54,944 bases of DNA from Solobacterium sp. Lineage in GTDB: Bacteria; Bacillota_I; Bacilli_A; Erysipelotrichales; Erysipelotrichaceae. The position numbers and the translations under genes are program-made. Positions within the stretch are counted from its first letter, which is position 1; each line of letters begins with the position of its first letter. The notes below the pieces were generated by a model that was given only the letters and a program-made list of their open reading frames with translations, made no database searches and was not told where the DNA came from. Location: the NCBI GenBank assembly GCA_024680365.1, contig JAILCN010000094.1:1-54944 (forward strand), in the 5' to 3' direction. Of the stretch, positions 36,179 through 44,662 are shown in pieces.

Positions 36179-37171
36179 TCACCTGCTTCTCCGGCTGCTT
36201 CGGAAAGAAGTTTCTTCTGCTTCCTGGCTGTATCTTTCTATGATCTTCTGGACCAGAGGATGCCGGACGACATCATCTGCGCTTAACTGAATGACCGCGA
36301 TCTCACGGATATCATGCAGGATCCGTGCTGCCTGCACCAGCCCGCTTTCCATTCTCGGATCCAGGTCGATCTGCGTCGTGTCGCCGTTGATCACCATCCG
36401 GGAATGGAAGCCGAGTCTTGTCAGGAACATTTTCATCTGAGATGCTGTCGTATTCTGTGCTTCATCGAGGATCACAAAGGAATCATCCAGCGTCCTTCCT
36501 CTCATATACGCCAGCGGTGCGACTTCGATCGTTCCTTTTTCCATCAGACGTTCTGTCTGCTCAGCGCCGAGCATATCATGCAGAGCGTCATAGAGCGGCG
36601 TCAGATAAGGATCCACTTTTTCTTTCAGATCACCAGGCAGAAAGCCAAGATTTTCGCCAGCTTCCACAGCCGGCCTTGTCAGAACGATCCTCTTGACATC
36701 ACCTTTTTTGAGCGCCGTAACAGCCCGGATGACAGCCAGGAACGTCTTGCCTGTTCCGGCCGGTCCCAGCGCAAACACGATCGGATTCTGATCCATCGCT
36801 TCCACAAATTCATACTGCCCCTTTGTTTTCGGAACGATCGCCTTTCCCGACAGTGTTCTGCCGACGATCGTCTCGTTCATGCGGTCGTAATCGATCGTTT
36901 CCCCGCGGCGCATCAGGCGTTCCGCATAAATGATATCCTGCGCAGTGACAGGCTTGCCCCGGGAGGCAAGATGATACATGGCGGTCAGAACACTGCGGAT
37001 GAGCTTTTCATCTTCTTCCCCGCAGTTCCTGACAAGGAATGTATTATTCCGGTAAGAAATCTCTTTTCCTGTACAGAGAGAAAGCGTCTGGAGATTTCTG
37101 TCATTCGGTCCGATCAGAACAGATGCTTCTCCATCTGTCATTTCTTCAATGGTAATTGTTACTGTGTCCAA
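36179..37171 (-). CDS. phoH: PhoH-family ATPase
   Basis: P-loop ATPase of 330 residues, possibly an RNA helicase-like partner of YbeY. It has an N-terminal KH-like region, Walker A GPAGTGKT (about 136-143), the TRPAVEAGENLGFLPGD stretch and Walker B FVILDEAQN. The start is a TTG at 37171 with GGAGG about 10 nt upstream; the next in-frame ATG would lose part of the N-terminal domain. It heads the phoH-ybeY-dgkA-cdd-era-recO operon; no convincing promoter was seen in the 43 bp after the rpsU terminator. Confidence 0.92.
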   Translation of the reverse strand: MDTVTITIEEMTDGEASVLIGPNDRNLQTLSLCTGKEISYRNNTFLVRNCGEEDEKLIRSVLTAMYHLASRGKPVTAQDIIYAERLMRRGETIDYDRMNETIVGRTLSGKAIVPKTKGQYEFVEAMDQNPIVFALGPAGTGKTFLAVIRAVTALKKGDVKRIVLTRPAVEAGENLGFLPGDLKEKVDPYLTPLYDALHDMLGAEQTERLMEKGTIEVAPLAYMRGRTLDDSFVILDEAQNTTASQMKMFLTRLGFHSRMVINGDTTQIDLDPRMESGLVQAARILHDIREIAVIQLSADDVVRHPLVQKIIERYSQEAEETSFRSSRRSR

Positions 37172-37215
37172 AATCTGTAATCCTCCGCTCTAATATCATA
37201 AAATAATATGAAAAG

Positions 37216-37242
37216 AAAAAAAAGAAGCGATTGATTCGCTCC
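37216..37242 (-). terminator. rpsU terminator
   Basis: A 7-bp stem with one G-U pair (37242-37236 with 37230-37224), a 5-nt loop and eight T residues on the minus strand, directly after the rpsU stop. Confidence 0.8.
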
Positions 37243-37245
37243 TTA

Positions 37246-37428
37246 TTACTTACCTTTTCTTCTGGCCTTGCGTGCAGCTTCGCTCTTCAGCTTTCTCTTG
37301 ACGCCAGGTTTGACATAGAACTCTCTTTTACGCGCTTCAGCAAGGGTTCCGTTGCGTGATACCTGACGCTTGAAACGGCGCAGTGCATCATCAAGATTCT
37401 CATTTTCCTTGACTACGACTCTTGGCAT
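37246..37428 (-). CDS. rpsU: 30S ribosomal protein S21
   Basis: A 60-residue basic protein with [19 protein letters not shown] and the Lys/Arg-rich C-terminal helix of S21, which binds near the anti-Shine-Dalgarno region of 16S rRNA. AGGAAGGGGG lies 6 nt before the ATG. It is monocistronic, with a promoter and a terminator of its own, ahead of phoH. Confidence 0.96.
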   Translation of the reverse strand: MPRVVVKENENLDDALRRFKRQVSRNGTLAEARKREFYVKPGVKRKLKSEAARKARRKGK

Positions 37429-37461
37429 TTTGATACCCCCTTCCTGATTAAGAGCACGTCT

Positions 37462-37490
37462 ATTCTATCAAACTGCAATACAAAATGCAA
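37462..37490 (-). promoter_or_regulatory. rpsU promoter
   Basis: Minus strand TTGCAT (37490-37485), a 17-bp spacer and TAGAAT (37467-37462) preceded by TGA (extended -10), about 33 bp before the start. Confidence 0.75.
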
Positions 37491-37513
37491 TCAGATTTTT
37501 TGTTCTTTTTGCC

Positions 37514-38152
37514 TTACTGCATCAGGCTGACGCCTCTGCTTGTTCCGATCCTTTCCGCACCTGCTGCGATCATTTCTTCCAGATCTTCTTTCGTTCTGAC
37601 GCCGCCTGCTGCCTTGACTTTTACATCCGAGCCGACAGTTTCCTTCATCAGTCTGACGTCTGCGGGCGTTGCTCCTCCGGTCGAGAAACCGGTGCTTGTC
37701 TTGACAAAGTCAGCACCTGCTGCCTTTACGTCCAGACATGCTCTGACTTTCTCTTCATCTGTCAGCAGACATGTTTCGATGATCACTTTCAGAATGCGGC
37801 CTCCGCATGCTTCTTTAATACGGCGGATCTCTTCCGTGACGTATGCGTCATCGCCGTCTTTGAGCCGGCCGATATTGATCACCATATCGATCTCTTCCGC
37901 GCCTTTCGCAACAGCATCTTCTGTTTCAAACACCTTTGCCTCGGTCGTCATGGCACCAAGCGGGAAACCAACGACGGTGCAGACTTTGACGTCTGTTCCT
38001 TCAAGCAGTTCTCTGGCCAGTGCGATCCAGGATGGATTGATGCAGACAGAAGCGAAATCGTACTCTGCGGCTTCTTTGCAGACCTTTTCAATATCTGCTT
38101 TTTTCGCATCTGCCTTCAGGATGGTATGATCGATGTACTTGCTTTTTTTCAT
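37514..38152 (-). CDS. deoC: Deoxyribose-phosphate aldolase
   Basis: Splits 2-deoxyribose 5-phosphate into acetaldehyde and glyceraldehyde 3-phosphate in deoxynucleoside breakdown. The 212-residue TIM-barrel protein has the Schiff-base lysine K151 in FVKTSTGF, the proton-relay lysine K180 in KVKAAGG and D89 in EIDMVINIG. It starts 2 bp after the murE stop, so it is probably cotranscribed with a wall synthesis gene to which it has no obvious link. No convincing hairpin terminator follows it. Confidence 0.96.
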   Translation of the reverse strand: MKKSKYIDHTILKADAKKADIEKVCKEAAEYDFASVCINPSWIALARELLEGTDVKVCTVVGFPLGAMTTEAKVFETEDAVAKGAEEIDMVINIGRLKDGDDAYVTEEIRRIKEACGGRILKVIIETCLLTDEEKVRACLDVKAAGADFVKTSTGFSTGGATPADVRLMKETVGSDVKVKAAGGVRTKEDLEEMIAAGAERIGTSRGVSLMQ

Positions 38153-38154
38153 GA

Positions 38155-39606
38155 CTATTCATCCTCCGTAAAATAATATTTCTGCAATACTTCATGAACG
38201 ATCGCGTCATCGCCTTCATATGGTTCACTGCCAAACTCCCGATAAATGTATTTTTCATCTCCTTTGCCGAGCAGAACAACTGTATCATTCGGTTCACCGA
38301 GTTCGACTGCCTGCCGTATGGCCGCATATCTGTCCTCAATGATCACATAGTTTGTATTTTTGATCTCCTTCGCGATCTCGCCGGCGATCTTGCGGGGATC
38401 TTCTTCCCGCGGATCATCTTCTGTCAGAATGATCATATCGCAGTATTTGTTCAGGATCTTTCCGATCAGCGGACGTCGCGAGGAATCCTTCATGCCGGCA
38501 CTTCCGGTCACCGTAATGATTCTCTTTCCGCGCGGCGTGATGGCAGCAGCGTACTGCAGCACCTTGTCAATGCCGTCCGGAGTATGCGCGAAGTCAATAA
38601 TGATGTTGAACGGCTGACCGTCGGTGATCCTCTGCATGCGGCCTTCGATCTGGCTCAGGTCTTTGATCAGCGGCAGCATCTGGCTGATGGAGATGCCTTT
38701 GGTATGCAGCGCCGCGATCGCCGCAAGCAGGTTGTAGATATTCAGCTTGGTAACAAGGTTCGTTTCCAGCTCGTATTCCATTTCTGCTGTTTTCAGCGTA
38801 AATCTTGTTTTGTCTTTCTGCAGCTGATAGGCAATGACCTGATAATCCGCCGGCGTATCGATCCCGTATGTAATGACATGAGCCTGGGTATTTTCCGTCA
38901 CCTTGCGGCAGTACGGATCGTCAGCATTGATGACCGCGTAGGCTTCTGGCTTCAGCATGTCAAACAACCGCTTCTTGGCCTGGATGTAATTCGTCATGGT
39001 GCCGTGGTATTCCAGATGATCGCTGGTCAGGTTGGTAAAGACAGCAACGTCAAAATCCACGCTGTCGACTCTGCGCTGTTCCAGTCCGACCGAGGATACC
39101 TCAAGCGTGCAGGCTTCCATTCCGGCATCGATCATGTCTTTCATAATGCCGTGCAGCGTATCGATATCCGGCGTCGTCATCATCGGCGGAAGCTTGACGC
39201 TGCCGTATTCCACTGACATTGTTCCGATGCTGCCGGTCGGATAGAATTCATCCAGGATATCCCGGATGATGCTGGCAACAGAAGATTTGCCGTTGGTGCC
39301 GGTAATACCGTACATCAGCATCCTGTGGCTGGGATAATCATAGAATGCGTCCGCAACTTTGTTGAAAACAGAAAGAACATCCTTGACCCGGATATATGTG
39401 ATATCCGAATGTGTGATCTGGATCTCGTCACTGTAAACGATGACGACGGCTCCGTTGGAGATCGCTTCATCAATAAACTTATGGCCGTCAAACATCATTC
39501 CCTTGATGCAGAAAAAGATCGACTGCGGACGTTTCTTCCGGCTGTCGGACATCAGACTTCTGATCTCAATATCAGGTACGTTTTCAAACAGATCATTTAA
39601 TTTCAT
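38155..39606 (-). CDS. murE: UDP-N-acetylmuramyl-tripeptide synthetase (MurE)
   Basis: Adds the third residue of the peptidoglycan stem peptide. The 483-residue protein has GTNGKSS (103-109, ATP), the carbamylated lysine in QAKKRLFD (about 211) and GRMQ. The substrate motif reads DDPR (397-400). Enzymes for meso-diaminopimelate usually have DNPR, while lysine-adding ones vary at this place. The third residue therefore cannot be set from sequence alone; L-lysine or diaminopimelate are both possible. Its ATG overlaps the mtaB stop by four bases. Confidence 0.94.
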   Translation of the reverse strand: MKLNDLFENVPDIEIRSLMSDSRKKRPQSIFFCIKGMMFDGHKFIDEAISNGAVVIVYSDEIQITHSDITYIRVKDVLSVFNKVADAFYDYPSHRMLMYGITGTNGKSSVASIIRDILDEFYPTGSIGTMSVEYGSVKLPPMMTTPDIDTLHGIMKDMIDAGMEACTLEVSSVGLEQRRVDSVDFDVAVFTNLTSDHLEYHGTMTNYIQAKKRLFDMLKPEAYAVINADDPYCRKVTENTQAHVITYGIDTPADYQVIAYQLQKDKTRFTLKTAEMEYELETNLVTKLNIYNLLAAIAALHTKGISISQMLPLIKDLSQIEGRMQRITDGQPFNIIIDFAHTPDGIDKVLQYAAAITPRGKRIITVTGSAGMKDSSRRPLIGKILNKYCDMIILTEDDPREEDPRKIAGEIAKEIKNTNYVIIEDRYAAIRQAVELGEPNDTVVLLGKGDEKYIYREFGSEPYEGDDAIVHEVLQKYYFTEDE

Positions 39607-40880
39607 AATTCTGCCGCTTCTGCATAAACTGCATCATCTCTGTATTCTCTTATTATACACTCTGCCAGCATGCCGCGGGGATGATTCCCCGGGATTTTCA
39701 CATACATGTAATGAGAATCGTATCCTTCCGTGTATCCGTTTCTTGACTGTTCAAAAAGAACAGACACTTTTTTTCCGATCCATTGAGAAGCATATTCTTT
39801 CGCCAGTTCTCCGGAAAGCTGCAGGCATCTGCCGGCTCTTTCTTTTTTGACTTCCGATGAGACCTGTGCCATTTCCGCTGCCGGTGTTCCCTGACGCATG
39901 GAGTACGGGAATACATGCAGAAAAGAGAATCTGCATTTCTTCAGAAACGCGAACGTTTCTTCAAAATCCGCATCTGTCTCCGTCGGGAATCCAGTGATCA
40001 GATCACAGGAAACGGCAATGCCGGGGATCTGTTCTCTGATCCATTCAATTTTATCATAGTACTCTGCTGTGGTGTACGGACGGTTCATCAGCGAAAGGAT
40101 CCGGTCACAGCCGGACTGCAGAGGTATATGCAGATGCTTTGCAATCCTGTCATCCTCTTTCATCAATTCGATGAGTTCGTCTGTGATCTCCGTGATTTCG
40201 ATCGATGAGATCCGCAGTCTCTGAACAGATGTCTCATTCAGGATCCGCTTCATCAGGGACGCCAGCGTCACGTTGTATTCTTTTCCGTATCTTCCGGTAT
40301 GGATGCCGGTCAGAACGATCTCATGATACGTCTTTGCAAGAGCAGAAGCTTCCTGTACTGCACGGTCGGGATCCATCGAACGTTCTCTGCCGCGGACATA
40401 GGGAATAATGCAGTACGTGCAGAACTGATCGCAGCCGTCCTGGACCTTCAGATATGCTCTGCTTTTCTCATCAGACTGTGCAGATACCATGTTGTCAAAG
40501 CACACACTCTGCAGATCGGTATACGCACGGATCTTCTTTCTCTCCCGCATGTATTCTTCCAGATATTCCGGGATCCTGTTTTTGTTTTCCGTTCCGACGA
40601 TGATCTCCGCATCTTCCAGCATGCCGTCCTGCACCTGCGCATAGCAGCCTGCCATGACCGTTACACAGTCGGGATTCAGCCGTCTGACACGATGCATCAT
40701 CTTTCTGCTTTTGCCGGCAGCGATGTTCGTGACGGCACATGTAAAGATCAGAGCTGCGTCCGCCGGTTCCGTAAACTGGACCCGCTCCCAGCCGGACTGA
40801 ACAAGCCGGGCAGCGATGCTCTCTGCTTCATATGCGTTGACTTTGCAGCCAAGATTACAGACACTGAATTTCATAACCAT
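39603..40880 (-). CDS. mtaB: tRNA t6A37 methylthiotransferase (MtaB)
   Basis: Radical SAM enzyme that adds a methylthio group to t6A37 to give ms2t6A in tRNAs reading ANN codons. The 425-residue protein has an N-terminal cluster domain (CNLGCKVNAYE, FTCAVTN, MAGCYAQ), the radical SAM motif CDQFCTYC with PYVRGRERS, and a C-terminal TRAM domain. The VN after CNLGCK and the overall layout favour MtaB over MiaB. The first ATG (40880) has GGAG 5 nt upstream; the ATG two codons later overlaps the rsmE stop (ATGA) and is an alternative. Confidence 0.92.
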   Translation of the reverse strand: MVMKFSVCNLGCKVNAYEAESIAARLVQSGWERVQFTEPADAALIFTCAVTNIAAGKSRKMMHRVRRLNPDCVTVMAGCYAQVQDGMLEDAEIIVGTENKNRIPEYLEEYMRERKKIRAYTDLQSVCFDNMVSAQSDEKSRAYLKVQDGCDQFCTYCIIPYVRGRERSMDPDRAVQEASALAKTYHEIVLTGIHTGRYGKEYNVTLASLMKRILNETSVQRLRISSIEITEITDELIELMKEDDRIAKHLHIPLQSGCDRILSLMNRPYTTAEYYDKIEWIREQIPGIAVSCDLITGFPTETDADFEETFAFLKKCRFSFLHVFPYSMRQGTPAAEMAQVSSEVKKERAGRCLQLSGELAKEYASQWIGKKVSVLFEQSRNGYTEGYDSHYMYVKIPGNHPRGMLAECIIREYRDDAVYAEAAEL

Positions 40881-41596
40881 TGATTCTCCGATAATTCACT
40901 GATCAAAGCACAGGCTGAGATCGCGGCAGTTTCTGCCCGCAGGATCCTGCTTCCCAGCGTCACTTCGATCAGACCTTCTTTTTTCATCCGTTCCATTTCC
41001 TCTTCGGAAAAGCCGCCTTCCGGTCCGATCACGATCAGAAAGGACCTCTGTTTTCCAATCGTCCGGCTCAGCGTACTGCCGCTTCCGTAGGCATTTTCAT
41101 AGGCAGCCATGCGGCATTCCGCCTCAGTCTTCAGCATCTCTTCAAAAGACACTGCTTCGCTGACTTCCGGGATGATATTGCGCTTGCACTGCTGGGCCGC
41201 TTCCCGGACGATGTCTGTGCGGCGCTGCCGGTTCTTTGCGGCTTTCTCTTCTTTAGATCTGACAACACAGCGGCTGGATTCAAACGGAATGATGCGGGTG
41301 ACGCCCAGCTCGGTCGCCTTCTGCAGGACCAGTTCAAACTTTTCCCGCCGGATCAGCGCCATGGCAAGGATGATCTCTGCCTTGTTCTCATGCGTATTCT
41401 GATCTTTTTCCGTCACCATCGCTGTCACTTTGCCGTCTTTCTTTTCCAGCACGCCGAACCAGGCTTCTCCGGAATGGACAAGCCTGACTTTTTCATTGAG
41501 CAGACGCGCGACGTTCTCCGCGTGATGAGCCTGTTCTTTTGTCAGTATATAGGGTTCTCCGATCTTCAGCGGAGTCTCACAGAAAAACTGATGCAT
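40871..41596 (-). CDS. rsmE: 16S rRNA (uracil1498-N3)-methyltransferase (RsmE)
   Basis: SPOUT-fold methyltransferase for m3U1498 in the decoding centre. Started at 41596 (MHQFFCET, after GGGAGGG) it is 241 residues; the frame is open for 7 codons more. An N-terminal PUA-like domain is followed by RREKFELVLQKATELGVTRIIPF, then the knot motif IGPEGGFSEEE and LGSRILRAETA. It leads an rsmE-mtaB-murE-deoC transcript; no clear promoter was found in the short gap after the ftsZ terminator. Confidence 0.95.
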   Translation of the reverse strand: MHQFFCETPLKIGEPYILTKEQAHHAENVARLLNEKVRLVHSGEAWFGVLEKKDGKVTAMVTEKDQNTHENKAEIILAMALIRREKFELVLQKATELGVTRIIPFESSRCVVRSKEEKAAKNRQRRTDIVREAAQQCKRNIIPEVSEAVSFEEMLKTEAECRMAAYENAYGSGSTLSRTIGKQRSFLIVIGPEGGFSEEEMERMKKEGLIEVTLGSRILRAETAAISACALISELSENQWL

Positions 41597-41622
41597 TGTT
41601 TCCCTCCCGTTGATCACTTCTC

Positions 41623-41647
41623 AAAAAAAACCATCCTTGCGGATGAT
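41623..41647 (-). terminator. ftsZ terminator
   Basis: A 7-bp stem with one G-U pair closed by a GCAA tetraloop (41647-41641 with 41636-41630), followed by eight T residues on the minus strand, 7 bp after the ftsZ stop. Confidence 0.85.
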
Positions 41648-41654
41648 TTTCATT

Positions 41655-42740
41655 TTAGCCTTTTCTGAAGAAGCTCGGGATGATGTTGTCCGAAGCGCCT
41701 GTATCGAATCCGATCTCGTCTTCGATCTCTTCAACAACATTTGTGTTCTTGGCTACCGGGCTCTTGGACTCTGCCGGACCGTCTGTCTCGAGCATTGTAG
41801 GCTTCGGAAGATCAAATCCTGTTGCGATGACGGATACGATGATGGAATCACCGATCTTATCGTTGATCGCGACACCGAAGATGATATCGATATCATTTCC
41901 AGCTGCTTCACGGATATAATCAACCGCTTCGCTTGCGTCATAAGCAGACATGCTTGCGCCGCCGGTCACATTGATGATCGCGTTCTTTGCGCCGCTGATC
42001 TGTGCTTCCAGAAGCGGAGACTGGATCGCTCTTTCTGCAGCTTCCTTTGCCTTGTCTTCACCGTCAGCCATGCCGATTCCGAACAGAGCGGAACCCTGGC
42101 CTTCCATAACGCTCTTGATGTCCGCGAAGTCGAGGTTGATCATTGCCGGTACAGCGATCAGGTCAGTGATCGTCTGAACGCCCTGACGCAGAACGTTGTC
42201 AGCTTCTTTGAATGCATCTTCGAACGGAATGTGTCCGATGACTTCCAGAACTTTGTTGTTGGAGATGATGATCAGAGAGTCAACATACTCTTTCAGCTGT
42301 TCGAGACCCTGTTCGGCCTGGAACATTCTTCTTCTGCCTTCAAAAGAGAAAGGTTTCGTAACAATACCGACTGTCAGGCAGCCAAGTTCCTTTGCGATCT
42401 TTGCGAACAGAGGAGATGCACCTGTACCTGTTCCGCCGCCGAGACCTGCTGTCAGGAAGACCATGTCAGAGCCTTCCATAGCTCTGCGGATCGCGTCTTC
42501 GCTCTCTACAGCTGCCTTGCGGCCATTGTCAGGATTTCCGCCAGCTCCAAGACCTTCTTTTCCAAGCTGGATCTTATTCGCAACCGGAGAAACATCCAGT
42601 GCCTGCAGATCAGTGTTCGCTACATAGAATTCTACTCCCTGAACACCTTCCTGCACCATGCGGTTGACCGCATTGCTTCCAGCGCCGCCGATTCCGAAAA
42701 CCTTAATTTTAGCAACCTGGTTGTAAGTTAAGTCTGCCAT
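41655..42740 (-). CDS. ftsZ: Cell division protein FtsZ
   Basis: Tubulin-like GTPase that forms the division ring. The 361-residue protein has GIGGAGSNAVNRM, the tubulin signature GGGTGTGASP (about 107-116), FAGLG-like nucleotide contacts and NxxDFAD (NLDFAD). A short linker follows, and the conserved C-terminal peptide DNIIPSFFRKG should bind FtsA and other partners. The ribosome site is GAGAGGTAA. It lies 21 bp after ftsA in one transcript. The pair is away from mraZ, ftsI and the other division-cluster genes, with murC and murE also dispersed. Confidence 0.97.
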   Translation of the reverse strand: MADLTYNQVAKIKVFGIGGAGSNAVNRMVQEGVQGVEFYVANTDLQALDVSPVANKIQLGKEGLGAGGNPDNGRKAAVESEDAIRRAMEGSDMVFLTAGLGGGTGTGASPLFAKIAKELGCLTVGIVTKPFSFEGRRRMFQAEQGLEQLKEYVDSLIIISNNKVLEVIGHIPFEDAFKEADNVLRQGVQTITDLIAVPAMINLDFADIKSVMEGQGSALFGIGMADGEDKAKEAAERAIQSPLLEAQISGAKNAIINVTGGASMSAYDASEAVDYIREAAGNDIDIIFGVAINDKIGDSIIVSVIATGFDLPKPTMLETDGPAESKSPVAKNTNVVEEIEDEIGFDTGASDNIIPSFFRKG

Positions 42741-42761
42741 ACGTATTTACCTCTCTCCCAC

Positions 42762-44027
42762 TTATTTTTTTCCTTCCGAGAATAGTCCTTTGAGCAGTTT
42801 GTTTGTCAAAGTGTCTTCTTTGCCGCTGTCTGACTTTCTGTCACGATAAGCGACTGCTTTATTAAATGCTTCCATATCAATACTTTCTTCCGCAGGTCCG
42901 GTAATCGAAAGTCTGTCGTTGTAAGCATAAAATAAACCAAGGCATGCTGTCAGTCCCGCATTTCTTCCGCCCAGTGTTTCCGGAATATAACACTTCGTTT
43001 CTACGCCGAGACGTTTCTGAAGAAGTTCAGCGAGTCCGTCAGTCTCTCCGCCTTCACCCGTAATCATAACAGCAGTTTCGTCAGCTTGCAAGATTGGAAC
43101 ACATGTTTTCTGTATTGCATCAAGCCAGTTTTCCACTGACGGTCTGATACAGTCTACCAGTTCCTGCTCTGTTATAGTTCTTGTTGTACCCCGGTCAGCC
43201 CAGATATGGACCGGATTGCTTGAGCAGACATCCTGGTTCAGACGGGCGCTGTATTTCAGCAGTTCAACTGCTGTCGATGATTCGATCCCATATTTATCAG
43301 ATACCGCAGAGGCCAGTGTTCCAAGTCCAGCCGGAAGCACTGCCGCATTTGTCAGTCTTCCCTTGCGCAGAAGTCCGAGCGTTGTCGCTGTCCGTTCCAC
43401 CTTCAGCATGACGACCTGATGATTGACAGCCTGTTCAAACAGCGCTGCCTCTTTGCCGACTGCATAAATATCAAGGAAGATATCAATGATCCCGACGCCT
43501 GCCTTTTCCACGCACGTTACAAGATCATAGGAGAACTTTCTCTCTGCGCAGAGCAGATCGATGTCTACTGTCAGCTGGGAACATTTTTCACCGATGGGGA
43601 TCCGTCTGGTGGAAATGCCGTTGACAGTATATCTGACGCAGACTGTCTGGATCAGCGCGTAGCCTTTGCCGATATCATTCGCCTCTGCCTTTTTGATCGC
43701 ATTTCTGACATCCTGTGTCGTTACCGTTCCGTCGATTCCCTCCACATCTACGGTAGATTTGAAGGAATAACGCTTCATTCTGTACGAAGGCATTGCCAGG
43801 ATCACGCGCCGGATCTCAGCGCCGATCTTCTCTTTTGCCTCAGACAAAGCGGCTTTGACCGCATTTGTAACGCTTTCGGAATTCACGATTCCGTTATATG
43901 AAATACCGTCTGTCGGTACACGTACTACTTTTATAATATTGAATCTGGTATTGAAAAACTCACCGACGATGAGACGCACTTCGTGATCAGAAACTTCAAC
44001 TGCCGCAAAAATCTGTTTATCGTCCAC
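42762..44027 (-). CDS. ftsA: Cell division protein FtsA
   Basis: Actin-like ATPase that ties FtsZ to the membrane. The 421-residue protein is clearly of the FtsA/SHS2 type but diverged: FAAVEVSDHEVRLIVGEF at the start, the 1C domain with VILAMPS, phosphate loops around GITxxx-type positions and MITGEGGETDGL. The C-terminal helix TLTNKLLKGLFSEGKK is a likely membrane-targeting amphipathic segment. It starts with GTG after AAAGGAG. It is divergent from rpmB. Confidence 0.9.
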   Translation of the reverse strand: MDDKQIFAAVEVSDHEVRLIVGEFFNTRFNIIKVVRVPTDGISYNGIVNSESVTNAVKAALSEAKEKIGAEIRRVILAMPSYRMKRYSFKSTVDVEGIDGTVTTQDVRNAIKKAEANDIGKGYALIQTVCVRYTVNGISTRRIPIGEKCSQLTVDIDLLCAERKFSYDLVTCVEKAGVGIIDIFLDIYAVGKEAALFEQAVNHQVVMLKVERTATTLGLLRKGRLTNAAVLPAGLGTLASAVSDKYGIESSTAVELLKYSARLNQDVCSSNPVHIWADRGTTRTITEQELVDCIRPSVENWLDAIQKTCVPILQADETAVMITGEGGETDGLAELLQKRLGVETKCYIPETLGGRNAGLTACLGLFYAYNDRLSITGPAEESIDMEAFNKAVAYRDRKSDSGKEDTLTNKLLKGLFSEGKK

Positions 44028-44058
44028 TGTGCACGCTCCTTTCAGTTAACATGTTGTA

Positions 44059-44067
44059 ATTTTATCA
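44059..44067 (-). promoter_or_regulatory. Candidate extended -10 for ftsAZ
   Basis: Minus strand TGATAAAAT (44067-44059) about 31 bp before the ftsA start. No good -35 was found. Confidence 0.4.
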
Positions 44068-44152
44068 TAAATCACAAGTGAATGACAGCCGGAAACAGGA
44101 AAATGGATGCATGAGACAGACAGAAACACTGATTTTTCCTTTTATTTTACAG

Positions 44153-44181
44153 TTGCATTTGATTCTTTATTATGTTAATCT
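44153..44181 (+). promoter_or_regulatory. rpmB promoter
   Basis: TTGCAT (44153-44158), a 17-bp spacer and TAATCT (44176-44181) with TGT before it, 33 bp before the rpmB start. Confidence 0.6.
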
Positions 44182-44214
44182 TGATAAGCGATTGTAAGTG
44201 AAGGAGGTTATGGT

Positions 44215-44424
44215 ATGTCCAGAGTTTGTGCCGTATCCGGTAAAAAACCTATGTCGGGAAATGCCCGTTCGCATTCCCTGCGTGCTACCCGCCGCAAGTG
44301 GAGTCCCAATCTGCAGAAAGTTCATGTGATCATTGATGGCAAGCCCCAGACGATCAAAGTCTCTGCCCGCGCCCTCAGAACCATGAAGGGCAATGCGAAG
44401 AAAGCAACCAAGGCTGCAGAATAA
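44215..44424 (+). CDS. rpmB: 50S ribosomal protein L28
   Basis: A 69-residue basic protein with [32 protein letters not shown] and the C-terminal [11 protein letters not shown] of L28. It has a single cysteine rather than the paired cysteines of zinc-binding L28 forms. AAGGAGGT precedes the ATG. It is monocistronic, with its terminator just before the left end of the insertion sequence, so the insertion did not damage it. Confidence 0.95.
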   Translation: MSRVCAVSGKKPMSGNARSHSLRATRRKWSPNLQKVHVIIDGKPQTIKVSARALRTMKGNAKKATKAAE

Positions 44425-44445
44425 GTTTACTGGTAAAAAATAAAG

Positions 44446-44471
44446 AAGATCTCCGTCAGGAGGTCTTTTTT
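44446..44471 (+). terminator. rpmB terminator
   Basis: An 8-bp stem with one G-T pair (44447-44454 with 44459-44466), a GTCA loop and a T run (44466-44471), ending 10 bp before the insertion sequence. Confidence 0.8.
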
Positions 44472-44481
44472 ATGTCGGCGC

Positions 44482-44500
44482 TTTAAAATTCAGCAGGGTT
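44482..44500 (+). repeat. Left terminal inverted repeat of the ISL3 element
   Basis: Matches the right end in 16 of 19 positions. A subterminal copy at 44511-44529 begins 29 bp further in and shares 12 of 19 positions with it. Confidence 0.75.
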
Positions 44501-44521
44501 CGGGATACCCTCTAAAATGAG

Positions 44522-44549
44522 ACGGGGTGGGGTTGCACCTCGTTTTTTT
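44522..44549 (+). terminator. Terminator inside the left end of the insertion sequence
   Basis: ACGGGGTG (44522-44529) pairs with CACCTCGT (44536-44543), one G-T pair, 6-nt loop, followed by seven T residues. It would stop transcription entering from rpmB before the transposase gene. Confidence 0.65.
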
Positions 44550-44662
44550 GATTGTTCAGGGATTGCCTATTAAATCTCACAGGGATACCTCGGATCATAA
44601 AGAAAACCTCGATGCTAAAATGTGTTTGCTTAGGACTCATTTAACAAGGAGGTTTGCCTTTT

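Noticed and set aside
37172-37214. phoH promoter after the rpsU terminator
   Set aside because: TATGAT-like sequence is present but the only -35 option is a T run belonging to the terminator; not strong enough to report as a site.
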